Shown here piece by piece: positions 7,890 through 16,729 of a DNA stretch of 17,350 nt (position 1 is its first letter; every line of letters begins with the position of its first letter). Both the position numbers and the translations under genes were made by a program. This stretch comes from Symbiodinium natans (Eukaryota > Sar > Dinophyceae > Suessiales > Symbiodiniaceae): contig CAJNDS010001478.1 in assembly GCA_905221605.1 (NCBI GenBank), positions 1 to 17,350 on the forward strand, in the 5' to 3' direction. A model generated the notes under the pieces. That model was not told where the DNA came from and did not search any database. It saw only the letters and a program-made list of their open reading frames with translations.

Positions 7890-8270
7890 GGAGCCTTTGC
7901 GTTCCCTTCCCTAACTGGGTCAGGATGTGATCAGGGCCTGTGTAAATGCAGCCAAGGAGCCGTGCATTCCCTCCCTGACTGGGTCGGATGTGATCAGGGC
8001 CTGCGTGAACGCAGCCAAGGAGCCTTGGCCTCCCTAATTGGGTAGGGATGTGATCAGGGCCTGTGTATGAAGCCAAGGAGCCTTGTGTTCCCTTCAGGGT
8101 GTGAGCAGGACCTGTGCAGATGCAGCCAAGGAGCCTTACATTCCCCTCCCTAATTGGGTCGGGATGTGATCAGGGCCTGTAAATGCAGGCACAGAGCCTT
8201 GTGTTCCCCTGCCTAGTTCGGTCGGGATGTGATCAGGGCCGGTAAATGCAGCCAAGGAGCCTTGCGCTGC
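7884..8270. repeat. 65-bp satellite, short tract between gene fragments, module 2
   Basis: Counterpart of 1871-2257, with the same shortened monomers in the same order. Confidence 0.85.
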
Positions 8271-8307
8271 GCTCTCTTCTCTAAAGAATGCTCAGTGATA
8301 AGCAATC

Positions 8308-8935
8308 TCAGGTGCTTTTTGGGATGTCCCTCAGGGCTGTAAACACCTGACCTTTGCCCTCTTGGTACTTGTTCTTCCCGCCTGGAGCCTGCTGGTTGCC
8401 GATCCTCACGTTGATGTTGCCCGAGAGCTTGCGAGCGTATTGGGAGAAGCTTCCATATCCATTCTGCCATCCGCCTATGCCCGTGGAAAACAGGTGTGGG
8501 AAGAACTTCACGTCCATGTCGTCCGTGAGCTCCGAAGTGCTTCGGATTTTCTGCAGCTCCACAGTGTCCGCTCTGGGGGCTTTCAGCTCTTTGGGGATCA
8601 TGTACGTCATCTCTAGCCTGTCTTCCTTCTCTTCCATTGTTTCGACAGAGGCCGCTGCGTTTTCCGAGTGCTGCGCTTCGCCCCCCAAGGCCGAGGAGTG
8701 TGAGCCACCGGACTCCCCCGTTTGGCGCCCTTGGGAGGTTTCGCGGTCTGTCGTTGCCGCTGCGCTTGTACACGGCTGCACTTTTTCCAGCGAGGATGAT
8801 TTCCATTCTTGTTAAGGCTCCCTCCACTGCTGGGTTTGCCTGGTAGAGGCGGTGCTGCGCTTTCAGCTCTTGCAAGGCTTTGTGCAAGCAGTCTAGACGA
8901 GCTGGGGAAGCGGTCTTGCCCTGCACTCCTTCCAC
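8308..8935 (-). pseudogene. Helitron/Pif1-like fragment with frameshift, module 2
   Basis: Counterpart of 2295-2921. A C-run at 8681-8686 has six C where module 1 has five (2668-2672). The extra base shifts the reading frame near residue 85, so the upstream part continues in a different frame down to 8213 and the part holding the FPHLFS and GGW motifs is separated (open in 8308-8781). The motifs themselves are unchanged. Either module 2 is a broken copy, or one of the homopolymer calls is a sequencing error. It lies upstream of the Josephin remnant on the same strand. Confidence 0.4.
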
Positions 8936-8956
8936 CAGGACAGTGCCATCTTCCTG

Positions 8957-10374
8957 GAGCCTTGTGTTTCTCTCCCTAATTGGTTCAGGATGTGATCAGG
9001 GCCTGTGTAAATGCAGCCAAGGAGCCTTGCGTTCCCCTCCCGAATTGGGTCGGGATGTGATCAGGGCCTGTGTAACTGCAACCAAGGAGCCTTTGTATTC
9101 ACCTCCCTAATTGGGTCGGGATGTGATCAAGACCTGTGTAAATGCAGCCAAGGAGCCTTGTGATTCTCCCTAATTGGGTCGGGATGTGATCAGGGCCGGT
9201 GAAAATGCTGCCAAGGAGGCTTGTGTTCATCTCCCTAATTGGGTCGGGATGTGATCAGGGCCTGTCTAAACGCAGCCAAGGAGCCTTGCATTCCCCCCCC
9301 TAATTGAGTCGGGATGTGACCAGGGCCTGTGTAAATGCAGCCAAGGAGCCTTTGTATTCACCTCCCTAATTGGGTCGGGATGTGATCAAGACCTGTGTAA
9401 ATGCAGCCAAGGAGCCTTGTGATTCTCCCTAATTGGGTCGGGATGTGATCAGGGCCTGTGAACATGCTGCCAAGGAGGCTTGTGTTCATCTCCCTAATTG
9501 GGTCGGGATGTGATCAGGGCCTGTCTAAACGCAGCCAAGGAGCCTTGCATTCCCCTCCCTAATTGAGTCGGGATGTGACCAGGGCCTGTGTAAATGCCGC
9601 CAAGGAGCCTTTGTATTCACCGCCCTAATTGGGTCGGGATGTGATCAAGACCTGTGTAAATGCAGCCAAGGAGCCTTGTGATTCTCCCTAATTGGGTCGG
9701 GATGTGATCAGGGCCTGTGTCAATGCAGCCAAGGAGCCTTGCATTCCCCTCCCTAATTGGGTCGGGATGTGATCAGGGCCTCTGTGAATGCTGCCAAGGA
9801 GCCTTTGTAGTCACCTCCCTAATTGGGTCGGGATGTGATCAAGACCTGTGCAAATGCAGCCAAGGAGCCTTGTGATTCTCCCTAATTGGGTCGGGATGTG
9901 ATCAGGGCCTGTGTCAATGCAGCCAAGGAGCCTTGCATTCCCCTCCCTAATTGGGTCGGGATGTGATCAGGGCCTTTGTGAATGCTGCCAAGGAGCCTTT
10001 GTAGTCACCTCCCTAATTGGGTCGGGATGTGATCAGGGCCTGTGTAAATGCAGCCAAGGAGCCTTTTGTTTCTCTCCCTACTTTGGGACAGGATGTGATC
10101 AGGGCCTGTGTAAATGCAGTGTTCACCTCCCGAATTGGGTCAGGATGTGATCAGGGTCTGTGTAAATGCAGCCCAGGAGCCTTTTTATTCACCTCCCTAA
10201 TTGGGTCGGGATGTGATCAGGGCCTGTGTAAATGCAGCCAAGGAGCCTTGCATTCCCCTCCCTAATTGGGTCGGGATGTGATGAGGGCCTGTGTAAATGC
10301 AGCCATGGAGCCTTTGCGTTCCCCTCCCTAATTGGGTCGGGATGTGATCAGGGCCTGTGTGAATGCTGCCAAGG
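8957..10374. repeat. 65-bp satellite tract, module 2, left part
   Basis: About 22 monomers. It matches module 1 from its start to about 9170, then jumps to the module 1 sequence found near 4630. A block with the GGAGGCTTGTGTTCATC subtype repeats within it (aligned at 9213 and 9472, and again at 11914), which points to local segmental amplification. Confidence 0.93.
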
Positions 10375-11390
10375 GAAGGCCTTTCCAGGTAGTTCTCCTT
10401 CATAAAATGCACCAGGATAAGGATTTCCAGCTCGCGGAAGGCCTTTCGAGGTAGTTCTCTTTCAGAAAATGCACCAGGATAAGGATTTCCAGCTCGGAAA
10501 GCCTTTCCAGGTAGTTCTCCTTCATAAAATGCACCAGGATAAGGATTTCCAGCTCGCGGAAGGCCTTTCCAGGTAGTTCTCCTTCATAAAATTTTCAGCT
10601 CGCGGAAGGCCTTTCCAGGTAGTTCTCCTTCATAAAATGCACCATTCCAGCTTGCGGAAGGCCTTTCCAGGTAGTTCTCCTTCATAAAATGCACCAGGAT
10701 AACGATTTCAACCTCGCGGAAGGCCTTTCCAGGTAGTTCTCCTTCATAAAATGCACCGGATAAGGATTTCCAGCTCGCGGAAGGCCTTTCCAGGTAGTTC
10801 TCCTTCATAAAATGCACCAGGATAAGGATTTCCAGCTCGCGGAAGGCCTTTCCAGGTAGTTCTCTTTCATGAATTGCACCAGTATAAGGATTTCCAATGA
10901 TTTCCAGCTCGCGGAAGGCCTTTCCAGGCAGTTCTCCTTCATAAAATGCACCAGGATAAGGATTGCCAGCTCGCGGAAGGCCTTTCCAGGTAGTTCTCCT
11001 TCATAAAATGCACCATTCCAGCTTGCGGAAGGCCTTTCCAGGTAGTTCTCCTTCATAAAATGCACCAGGATAACGATTTCAACCTCGCGTAAGGCCTTTC
11101 CAGGTAGTTCTCCTTCATAAAATGCACCGGATAAGGATTTCCAGCTCGCGGAAGGCCCTTTCCAGGTCGGTTAGTTTGTTCTCCTTCATAAAAATGACCA
11201 GGATAAGGAATATCCAGCTCGCGGCAGGCCCCTTTTCCGGTAGTTTTTTCTCCTTCATAAAATGCACCAGGAACGGATTCCAGTCGTGCAGAAGGCCCTT
11301 TCCAGGTGTTCTCTTTCAATAAAAATGCAACCAGGTAAGGATTTTTCCCAGCTCGCGAAAGGCCTTTTTCCAGTTAGTTCTCTCACTCTC
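10375..11390. repeat. 62-bp tandem repeat array, unique to module 2
   Basis: About 17 monomers unrelated to the 65-bp satellite. The unit reads GGAAGGCCTTTCCAGGTAGT, then TCTCCTTCATAAAATGCACC, then AGGATAAGGATTTCCAGCTC plus GC: 62 bp. Shorter ~45-55-bp forms lack the AGGATAAGGAT part (near 10600, 10645 and 11015). The unit contains the palindrome AAGGCCTT. Copies from about 11150 onward are noisier, with many single-base insertions. The left junction is abrupt, inside a satellite monomer (CTGCCAAGG then GAAGGCC). Minus-strand open frames with MHFMKENYLERPSAS-like units are translations of this repeat. Confidence 0.93.
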
Positions 11391-11400
11391 TCACTTCACA

Positions 11401-13220
11401 ACAATGTGGGTCGGGGTGTGATCCGGGCCTGTGTAAATTCTTGCATTCCCCTCATTGGGTCGGGATGTGATCAGGGCCTGTGTAAATGCAGCGAGGATCC
11501 TTGCGTTCCCCTCCCTAATTGGGTCGGGATGTGATCAGGGCCTGTGTAAATGCAGCCAAGGAGCCTTGCGTTTCCCTCCTTAATTGGGTCGGGATGCCGA
11601 ATTGGGTCGGAATGTGATCAGGGCTGTGTAGACGCAGCCAAGGAGCTTTGCATTCCCCTCCTTAATTGCCACGGAGCCTATCATTCCCCTCCCTAATTGG
11701 GTCACGAAAGCCTGTGTAAATGCAGCCAAGGAGCCTTGCATTCCCTTCCCTAATTTGGGGCCGGATGTGGTGTGACTGCAGCCAAGGAGCCTTGCATTCC
11801 CTTCCCGAATTGGGTCCGGATGTGATCAGGGCCTGTGTGAATGCAGCCAAAAAGCATTGCATTCCCTTCCCTAATTGGGTCGGGATGTGATCAAGGCCTG
11901 TGAAAATGCTGCCAAGGAGGCTTGTGTTCATCTCCCTAATTGGGTCGGGATGTGATCAGGGCCTGTCTAAACGCAGCCAAGGAGCCTTGCATTCCCCTCC
12001 CTAATTGAGTCGGGATGTGGAACCAGGCCGTTGTAAAATGCCAGCCAAGAGCCCTTTGTATTCACTCTGCCCTAATATTTTTGGGTTCGGGATGTGGATC
12101 AAGAAAACCTTGGGTACATGCGCCACGGATCCTTGGATTCTCCCTAATTGGGTCGGGATGTGATCAGGGCCTGTGTAAATGCAGCCAAGGAGCCTTGCAT
12201 TCCCCTCCCTAATTGGGTCGGGATGTGATCAGGGCCTGTGTAAATGCAGCCAAGGAGCCTTGTCTTCCCCTCCCTAATTGGGTCGGGATGTGACCAGGGC
12301 CTGTGTAAAATGCAGCCAAGGAGCCTTTGTATTTACCTTCCTAATTGGGTCGGGATGTGATCAAGGGCTGTGTAAATGCAGCCAAGGAGCCTTGTGTTTC
12401 TCTCCCTAATTGGGTCAGGATGTGATCAGGGCCTGTGTAAATGCAGCCAAGGAGCCTTGTATTCCCCTCCCTAATTGGGTCGGGATGTGATCAGGGCCTG
12501 TGTAACTGCCGCCAAGGAGCCTTTGTATTCACCTCCCTAATTGGGTCGGGATGTGATCAAGACCTGTGTAAATGCAGCCAAGGAGCCTTGTGATTCTCCC
12601 TAATTGGGTCGGGATGTGATCAGGGCCTGTGTCAATGCAGCCAAGGAGCCTTGCATTCCCCTCCCTAATTGGGTCGGGATGTGATCAGGGCCTGTGTGAA
12701 TGCTGCCAAGGAGCCTTTGTGGTCACCTCCCTAATTGGGTCGGGATGTGATCAAGGCCTGTGTAAATGCAGCCAAGGAGCCTTTTGTTTCTCTCCCTAAT
12801 TGGGTCAGGATGTGATCAGGGCCTGTGTAAATGCAGCCAAGGAGCCTTGTGTTACCTCCCGAATTGGGTCAGGATGTGATCAGGGCCTGTGTAAATGCAG
12901 CCCAGGAGCCTTTGTATTCACCTCCCTAATTGGGTCGGGATGTGATCAAGGCCTGTGTACATGCAGCCAAGGAGCCTTGCATTCCCCTCCCTAATTGGGT
13001 CGGGATGTGATGAGGGCCTGTGTAAATGCAGCCATGGAGCCTTTGCGTTCCCCTCCCTAATTTGGTCGGGATGTGATCAGAGCCTGTGTGAATGCTGCCA
13101 AGGAGCCTTTGTATTCACCTCCCTAATTGGGTCGGTGTGTGAGCAGGGCTTATGTAACTGAAGGAGCCTTTGCGTTCCCCCCCCCCCACAACTGGGTCGG
13201 GAGCCTTGCATTCCAGGTCG
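11401..13220. repeat. 65-bp satellite tract, module 2, right part
   Basis: Satellite resumes after a short junction rich in CTCTCACTCTCTCAC. The first ~350 bp and 12009-12145 are degenerate, with many small insertions and deletions. From about 12541 it follows the right end of module 1 at an offset of 7532, falling to 7531 after a C-run that is one base shorter. Confidence 0.92.
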
Positions 13221-13437
13221 GGATGTGATCAAAGCCTGTGTGAATACGAGCCTTGCGTTAGCCTCCTGAATTTGGGTCAGGGATCGGGGCTTGTGTGAAT
13301 GCAATCAAGGAGCTTGGCCTTCTCCTCCCTAGTTGAGGTAACTAGTGAGCCAGGATAAGGGTTTGCAGGGGTCAACTGTGCCAATATGTTCAATTTACTT
13401 AAACCTCTTTGCCTGCAGGAATCGAGCTATTCGTAAG
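13221..13437. repeat. Conserved telomere-adjacent end of module 2
   Basis: Copy of 5691-5906, identical by eye in the last 150 bp, ending TCGTAAG directly before TTTAGGG. The possible splice-like signals (CAG at 13416-13418, GTAAGT at 13433-13438) are conserved. Confidence 0.8.
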
Positions 13438-13672
13438 TTTAGGGTTTAGGGTTTAGGGTTTAGGGTTTAGGGTTTAGTGTTTAGGGTTAGGGTTTAGGGT
13501 TTCGGGTTTAGGGTTAGGGTTGTAGGGTTTAGGGTTTTGGGTTTAGGGTTAGGGTTTAGGGGTTTAGGGTTGGGTGTAGGGTTTAGGGTTTAGGGTTTAG
13601 GGTTTAGGGTTTAGGGTTTAGGGTTTAGGGTTTAGGGTTTAGGGTTTAGGGTTTAGGGTTTAGGGTTTAGGG
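13438..13672 (+). repeat. Telomeric array with a degenerate middle
   Basis: Five perfect TTTAGGG copies (13438-13472) are followed by about 110 bp of variants (TTTAGTG, TTAGGG, TTTCGGG, TTGTAGGG, TTTTGGG, TTTAGGGG, TTGGGTGTAGGG), then about 13 perfect copies to 13672. Orientation is the same as in the other arrays. Confidence 0.95.
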
Positions 13673-13790
13673 TTCAGCATCTCATGTTCGAGCATTTACT
13701 ATGCCAGCAGTGTGTGTAGGCAACGGAAAAAAACCCACCCACCCAGAGAATCCCAAAACATTAAGAAAATAAAAAGTTTACATTTCTCAT
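13673..13790. repeat. Post-telomere element, copy 1
   Basis: It begins TTCAGCATCTCATG immediately after the telomere array and includes ACCCACCCACCCAGAGAATC, then CATTAAGAAAATAAAAAGTTT. A diverged copy with the same boundary follows the array at 17069. This is therefore a second kind of sequence that sits directly distal to telomere arrays. Confidence 0.7.
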
Positions 13791-13859
13791 CAGCAAGCCC
13801 TGTCCTCCTACCCACGAACCATTTCATCGGCCCCCATAAAAGGGCGGGACTTCGAAATG

Positions 13860-14252
13860 CTGAAGCCGGTGAAGGCTCGGTTTTGGTCAAAAATCCAGAA
13901 AACGAGAGACCACCCAGAGCCGTCGATTTCAGTACTAAAAAATCGCATTTTTACCTGGACCCGGGCCGATCCTGGGGTCCCCCTCATTTGGGGTGTTTTT
14001 GGAGGCAAACCTTCCCTCTCAAGGGGGGGTCGGAGTTTGAGGCAAGGGGGGGTCTCAGAAGACTATTTTGCCTTTAAAATTGAAAAATACGACCCCCCCT
14101 TGACCAAAATTACGCTGTGAAAAGGTCGCGGGGGCGGCCCTTCATCAGGATTGAGGGTTAAAACCCTGAAAAACCCTGAAAAACATTGAAAAACTTTGAA
14201 AAAAATAGAAAAACTCTGAGAAACCTTGACAAACCGTGAAAAACTTGAATTC
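13860..14252. repeat. 393-bp direct repeat, copy A
   Basis: The unit starts at CTGAAGCCGGTGAAGGCTCG and ends with decamer A-tracts. It is repeated immediately at 14253. It holds one copy of the CGATTTCAGTACTAAAAAATC element (13923), then ATCCTGGGGTCCCCC, GGGGGGGTCGGAGTTTGAGG and TTTGCCTTTAAAATTG. Open frames exist on both strands, but they are repeated, lack recognisable domains and end at different points. Confidence 0.85.
14158..14250. repeat. 10-bp phased A-tract repeat, copy A
   Basis: Nine decamers of the form TGAAAAACCY follow each other at exactly 10 bp (AAACCCTGAA, AAACATTGAA, AAACTTTGAA and so on). A-tracts repeated once per helical turn are expected to bend DNA. Confidence 0.85.
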
Positions 14253-14640
14253 CTGAAGCCGGTGAAGGCTCGGTTTTGGTCAAAAATCCAGAAAACGAGA
14301 GGCCACACAGAGGCGTCGATTTCAGTACTAAAAAATCGCATTTTTACCTGGGACCCGGGCCGATCCTGGGATCCCCCTCATTTGGGGTGTTTTTGGAGGC
14401 AAACTTTCCCTCTCAGGGGGGGGTCGGAGTTTGAGGCAAGGGGGGGTCTCAGAAGACTATTTTGCCTTTAAAATTGAAAAATACGACCCCCCCTTGACCA
14501 AAATTACGCTGTGAAAAGGTCGCGGGGGCGGCCCTTCATCAGGATTGAGGGTTAAAACCCTGAAAAACCTTGAAAAACATTGAAAAACCTTGAAAAACAC
14601 TGAAAAACTCTGAGAAACCTTGAAAAACCTTGAAAAAGCC
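14253..14640. repeat. 393-bp direct repeat, copy B
   Basis: Tandem copy of 13860-14252 with scattered substitutions and a one-base insertion (CCTGGGACCC versus CCTGGACCC). It ends in its own decamer array and then changes to a CG-rich stretch (GCCCGCGCGCGCGAGGGCC). Confidence 0.85.
14557..14638. repeat. 10-bp phased A-tract repeat, copy B
   Basis: Eight TGAAAAACNN decamers in exact 10-bp register. The decamers differ in detail from copy A, so the phasing is kept while the sequence drifts. Confidence 0.85.
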
Positions 14641-14742
14641 AAGGCCCGCGCGCGCGAGGGCCAGGACAAGGCCAGACCCTTGAGTGCCCAACAGGGCCGG
14701 TCGATTTTCCGACTATAGGGTTTAAATATATATAGGTAAGAG

Positions 14743-14822
14743 AGGGTTAGGGTTTAGGGTTTAGGGTTTAGGGTTTAGGGTTTAGGGTTTAGGGTTTAGG
14801 GTTTAGGGTTTAGGGTTTAGGG
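14743..14822 (+). repeat. TTTAGGG telomeric array
   Basis: About eleven heptamers, the first ones imperfect (AGGGTTAGGG). The array is preceded by TTTAAATATATATAGG and followed by GTGTGTCAGGGG. Confidence 0.93.
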
Positions 14823-14937
14823 TGTGTCAGGGGAGGGCGCGCGCTCGGGTGTGAAACACCCCGGGCCGCGCGCTCGCGTCGCCCGTCAACCCACCCCGGC
14901 CACCCAAACTATACTCTATTAGGGTTTAGGGTTTATG
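14823..14937. other. GC-rich spacer with hairpin, then a short telomeric remnant
   Basis: GGGTGT (14847-14852), loop GAA and ACACCC (14856-14861) form a perfect 6-bp stem, flanked by CG-rich arms (GCGCGCGCTC and CCGCGCGCTC). It ends with a two-copy TTAGGGTTTAGGG remnant at 14919-14931. No coding potential is visible. Confidence 0.55.
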
Positions 14938-14993
14938 GAATTTACTTTCTTGTGCTCTGATGCTTGCTTTGATGTTTTTAAAATTGCGCTATT

Positions 14994-15620
14994 AGGGTTT
15001 AAGCTGGGGTTGGGGGTAGCCTCGGCCCTTTTCGGGCCTTCGGCGTGTCAGGGCCCGTAGAGGCCCTTATTTATTTGAAGGTCAGGGAACCCTTTGTGTC
15101 TGCTCCTGGATTCCCCTTCTTTAAGGGCCTCAATTAAGCATCGATTTCACTATCAAAAAATCTCATTTTTCATTGCGGTACGGGCATCCTGGGGTCCCCC
15201 TTCTTTTAGGGGGCCTTTTGAAGCCTTTTGAAGCATTTTGGTGGCTCTTGGGGTCGCTCGGGGCCTTGTTCGGACCTTCGGCGTGTCAGAGGTTTTATTC
15301 ATTTAAAGGTCAGGGAACCTATTCATGAGTTTTTCGCCAATGAGTATTTCAATCGCTAGGGTTTAAGCTCGGGTTCGGGGTAGCCTCGGCCCTTTTCGGG
15401 CCTTCGGCACGTTAGGGCCCGTAGAGGCCCTTATTTACTTGAAGGCCTTCGCAAGGTTTTGCGGTGTTAGGGTTTAAGCTGGGGTTCGGGGTAGCCTCGG
15501 CCCTTTTCGGGCCTTCGGCACGTTAGGGCCCGTAGAGGCCCTTATTTACTTTGGGGTTCGGGGTAGCCTCGGTCCTTTTCGGGCCTTCGGCACGTCAGGG
15601 CCCGTAGAGGTCCTTGCTGA
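14994..15620. repeat. Repeat family with GGCCCTTTTCGGGCC hairpin
   Basis: The segment AGGGTTTAAGCTSGGGTT, GGGGTAGCCTCGGCCCTTTT, CGGGCCTTCGGC, TCAGGGCCCGTAGAGGCCCT occurs four times, with GTAGCC at 15016, 15380, 15491 and 15563. A partial, diverged copy lies near 15262-15320. The core GGCCC-TTTTC-GGGCC is an inverted repeat. Each full copy starts with one telomere-like heptamer (AGGGTTTA). Confidence 0.8.
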
Positions 15621-15760
15621 TTTGGGGGGAGCCTCGATTTCAGTACTAAAAAAAAGCAGTTTTCATTGCGGGCAGGGGTGCCTAAAACCATCGTTTTCAA
15701 TATTGAAAAATCGCATTTTTCATTGTGGGCACGGACAAATCCTGTGGTCCCCCTTCTTTT
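15141..15760. repeat. Dispersed TCGATTTCAGTACTAAAAAATCG element, three copies (others at 13923, 14316)
   Basis: Copies at 15141, 15634 and 15691 (diverged) share TCGATTTCA, AAAAAATCGCA and then TTTTTCATTGCGGGC. Two of the three are followed by ATCCTGKGGTCCCCCTTCTTT. CGATTT and AAATCG can pair as a short hairpin. Two more copies lie inside the 393-bp repeats. Confidence 0.7.
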
Positions 15761-15834
15761 ATTTTAGTGTGCCTTTTGAAGCTTTTGAAGCCTTTTGGTG
15801 GCTCTTGGCGCCTCTTAAAAGCTGGGTGCGCGAT

Positions 15835-16555
15835 TGGAGTTCCGGGGCGGGTCGGTCCCGGCTCGGCCCGGCAAGGGCCCTTGGCCCGTGCCCTTGCGGT
15901 GGGGCGGGCCGCCTGGTTGGGGCCGCGCTTGGCGCGGGGGGCTTGGCCGCCCTGGTTCAGAGCCTCGCTCTTGGTGTGGGCGGGCCACCCTTGAAGGGCC
16001 GCCCTTGGGGGGCCCGGTTGTGGGGGGGGCCCCTGGCCCGGGGCGCCCTTGGCCCTGCCTGCGGGTCTGAGCCGGAATGGCCCGGGAAGCCCTTCGGGGG
16101 GGCCCTTGGCCCGGGGGGCTTGGCCCGGGGGCCCTTGGCCCGGGGGGCCCTTGGCCCGGAAGGCCCTTGGCCCGGGGCCGAACCTTGGGGGGCCCTTGGC
16201 CCGGGGGCCCCTTAACCCGGGGCCCTTGGCCCGGGGGGCCCTTGGCCCGGGGGATGTATGCACGACGTAGACGCCAACGCTGGCCGGGAGGGCTCACAGC
16301 AGCTTGGCCCGGGGGGCCCTCGGCCCTTGGCCCGGGGGGCCCTTGGCCCCGGGGGGCCCTTCCCTTGGCCCGGGGCGCCCTTGGCCCGGGGGGGGCCCTT
16401 GGCCCGGGCCTCTTGGCCCGGAGGCCCGGGTTTTTGGGTCGGGGCTTGGCCCGGGCCCTTTGGCCCGGGGGCCCTTGGCCCGGGGGGCCCTTGGCCCGGG
16501 GGGGAGGCCCTTGGCCCGGGAGGCCCTTGGCCCGGGAGGCCCTTGGCCCGAAAGA
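15835..16555. repeat. Extremely GC-rich low-complexity tract (GGCCCTTGGCCCGGGG)n
   Basis: A ~16-18-bp unit GGCCCTTGGCCCGGGG is repeated with G-run length variation, most regularly from ~16080. Almost no A or T in stop-codon contexts leaves long open frames on both strands. These give Gly/Pro/Ala/Leu translations such as GPGGPWPGGPLA on plus and collagen-like PPGQGPPGPRA on minus. They are composition artefacts. Confidence 0.85.
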
Positions 16556-16686
16556 GGGCGCAAAATCCATCCAAAGCCCAAAATCACGAAATTGAGCAAC
16601 CAGCCTGCCTGGACCCCCTCGCCAGCCTCCTGGTCCAGGAATCCAGCCACCAGGGGCCAGGGGGCCCCCGGGGGGGGGCCGGCAAA

Positions 16687-16707
16687 CCCTGAACCCAAAA
16701 CCCTGAA
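16687..16707 (-). repeat. Three telomere-like heptamers in inverse orientation
   Basis: CCCTGAA, CCCAAAA and CCCTGAA follow in exact 7-bp register, equal to TTCAGGG, TTTTGGG, TTCAGGG on the minus strand. This orientation is opposite to all five main arrays. Confidence 0.5.
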
Positions 16708-16729
16708 CCGACCTCCAGAGGCCAAGGTT

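Larger units (their letters stand above)
6033..13437. repeat. Subtelomeric module 2 (Y'-like composite repeat with insertion)
   Basis: Second head-to-tail copy of the module. Its left 2.95 kb and right ~0.9 kb are nearly identical to module 1, but the interior differs. About 1.46 kb of satellite present in module 1 is missing after ~9170, and extra satellite plus a ~1-kb array of a different 62-bp repeat (10375-11390) is present. Total length is 7.4 kb against 5.9 kb for module 1. Confidence 0.85.

Noticed and set aside
10584-11319. Minus-strand frames with MHFMKENYLERPSAS and GAFYEGELPGKAFRE units
   Set aside because: Translations of the 62-bp repeat in successive frames. No start context or non-repeat part.
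13699-14669. Open frames of 60-120 codons on both strands in the 393-bp repeats
   Set aside because: They are duplicated with the repeat, overlap on both strands, differ in ends between copies, and show no recognisable domain.
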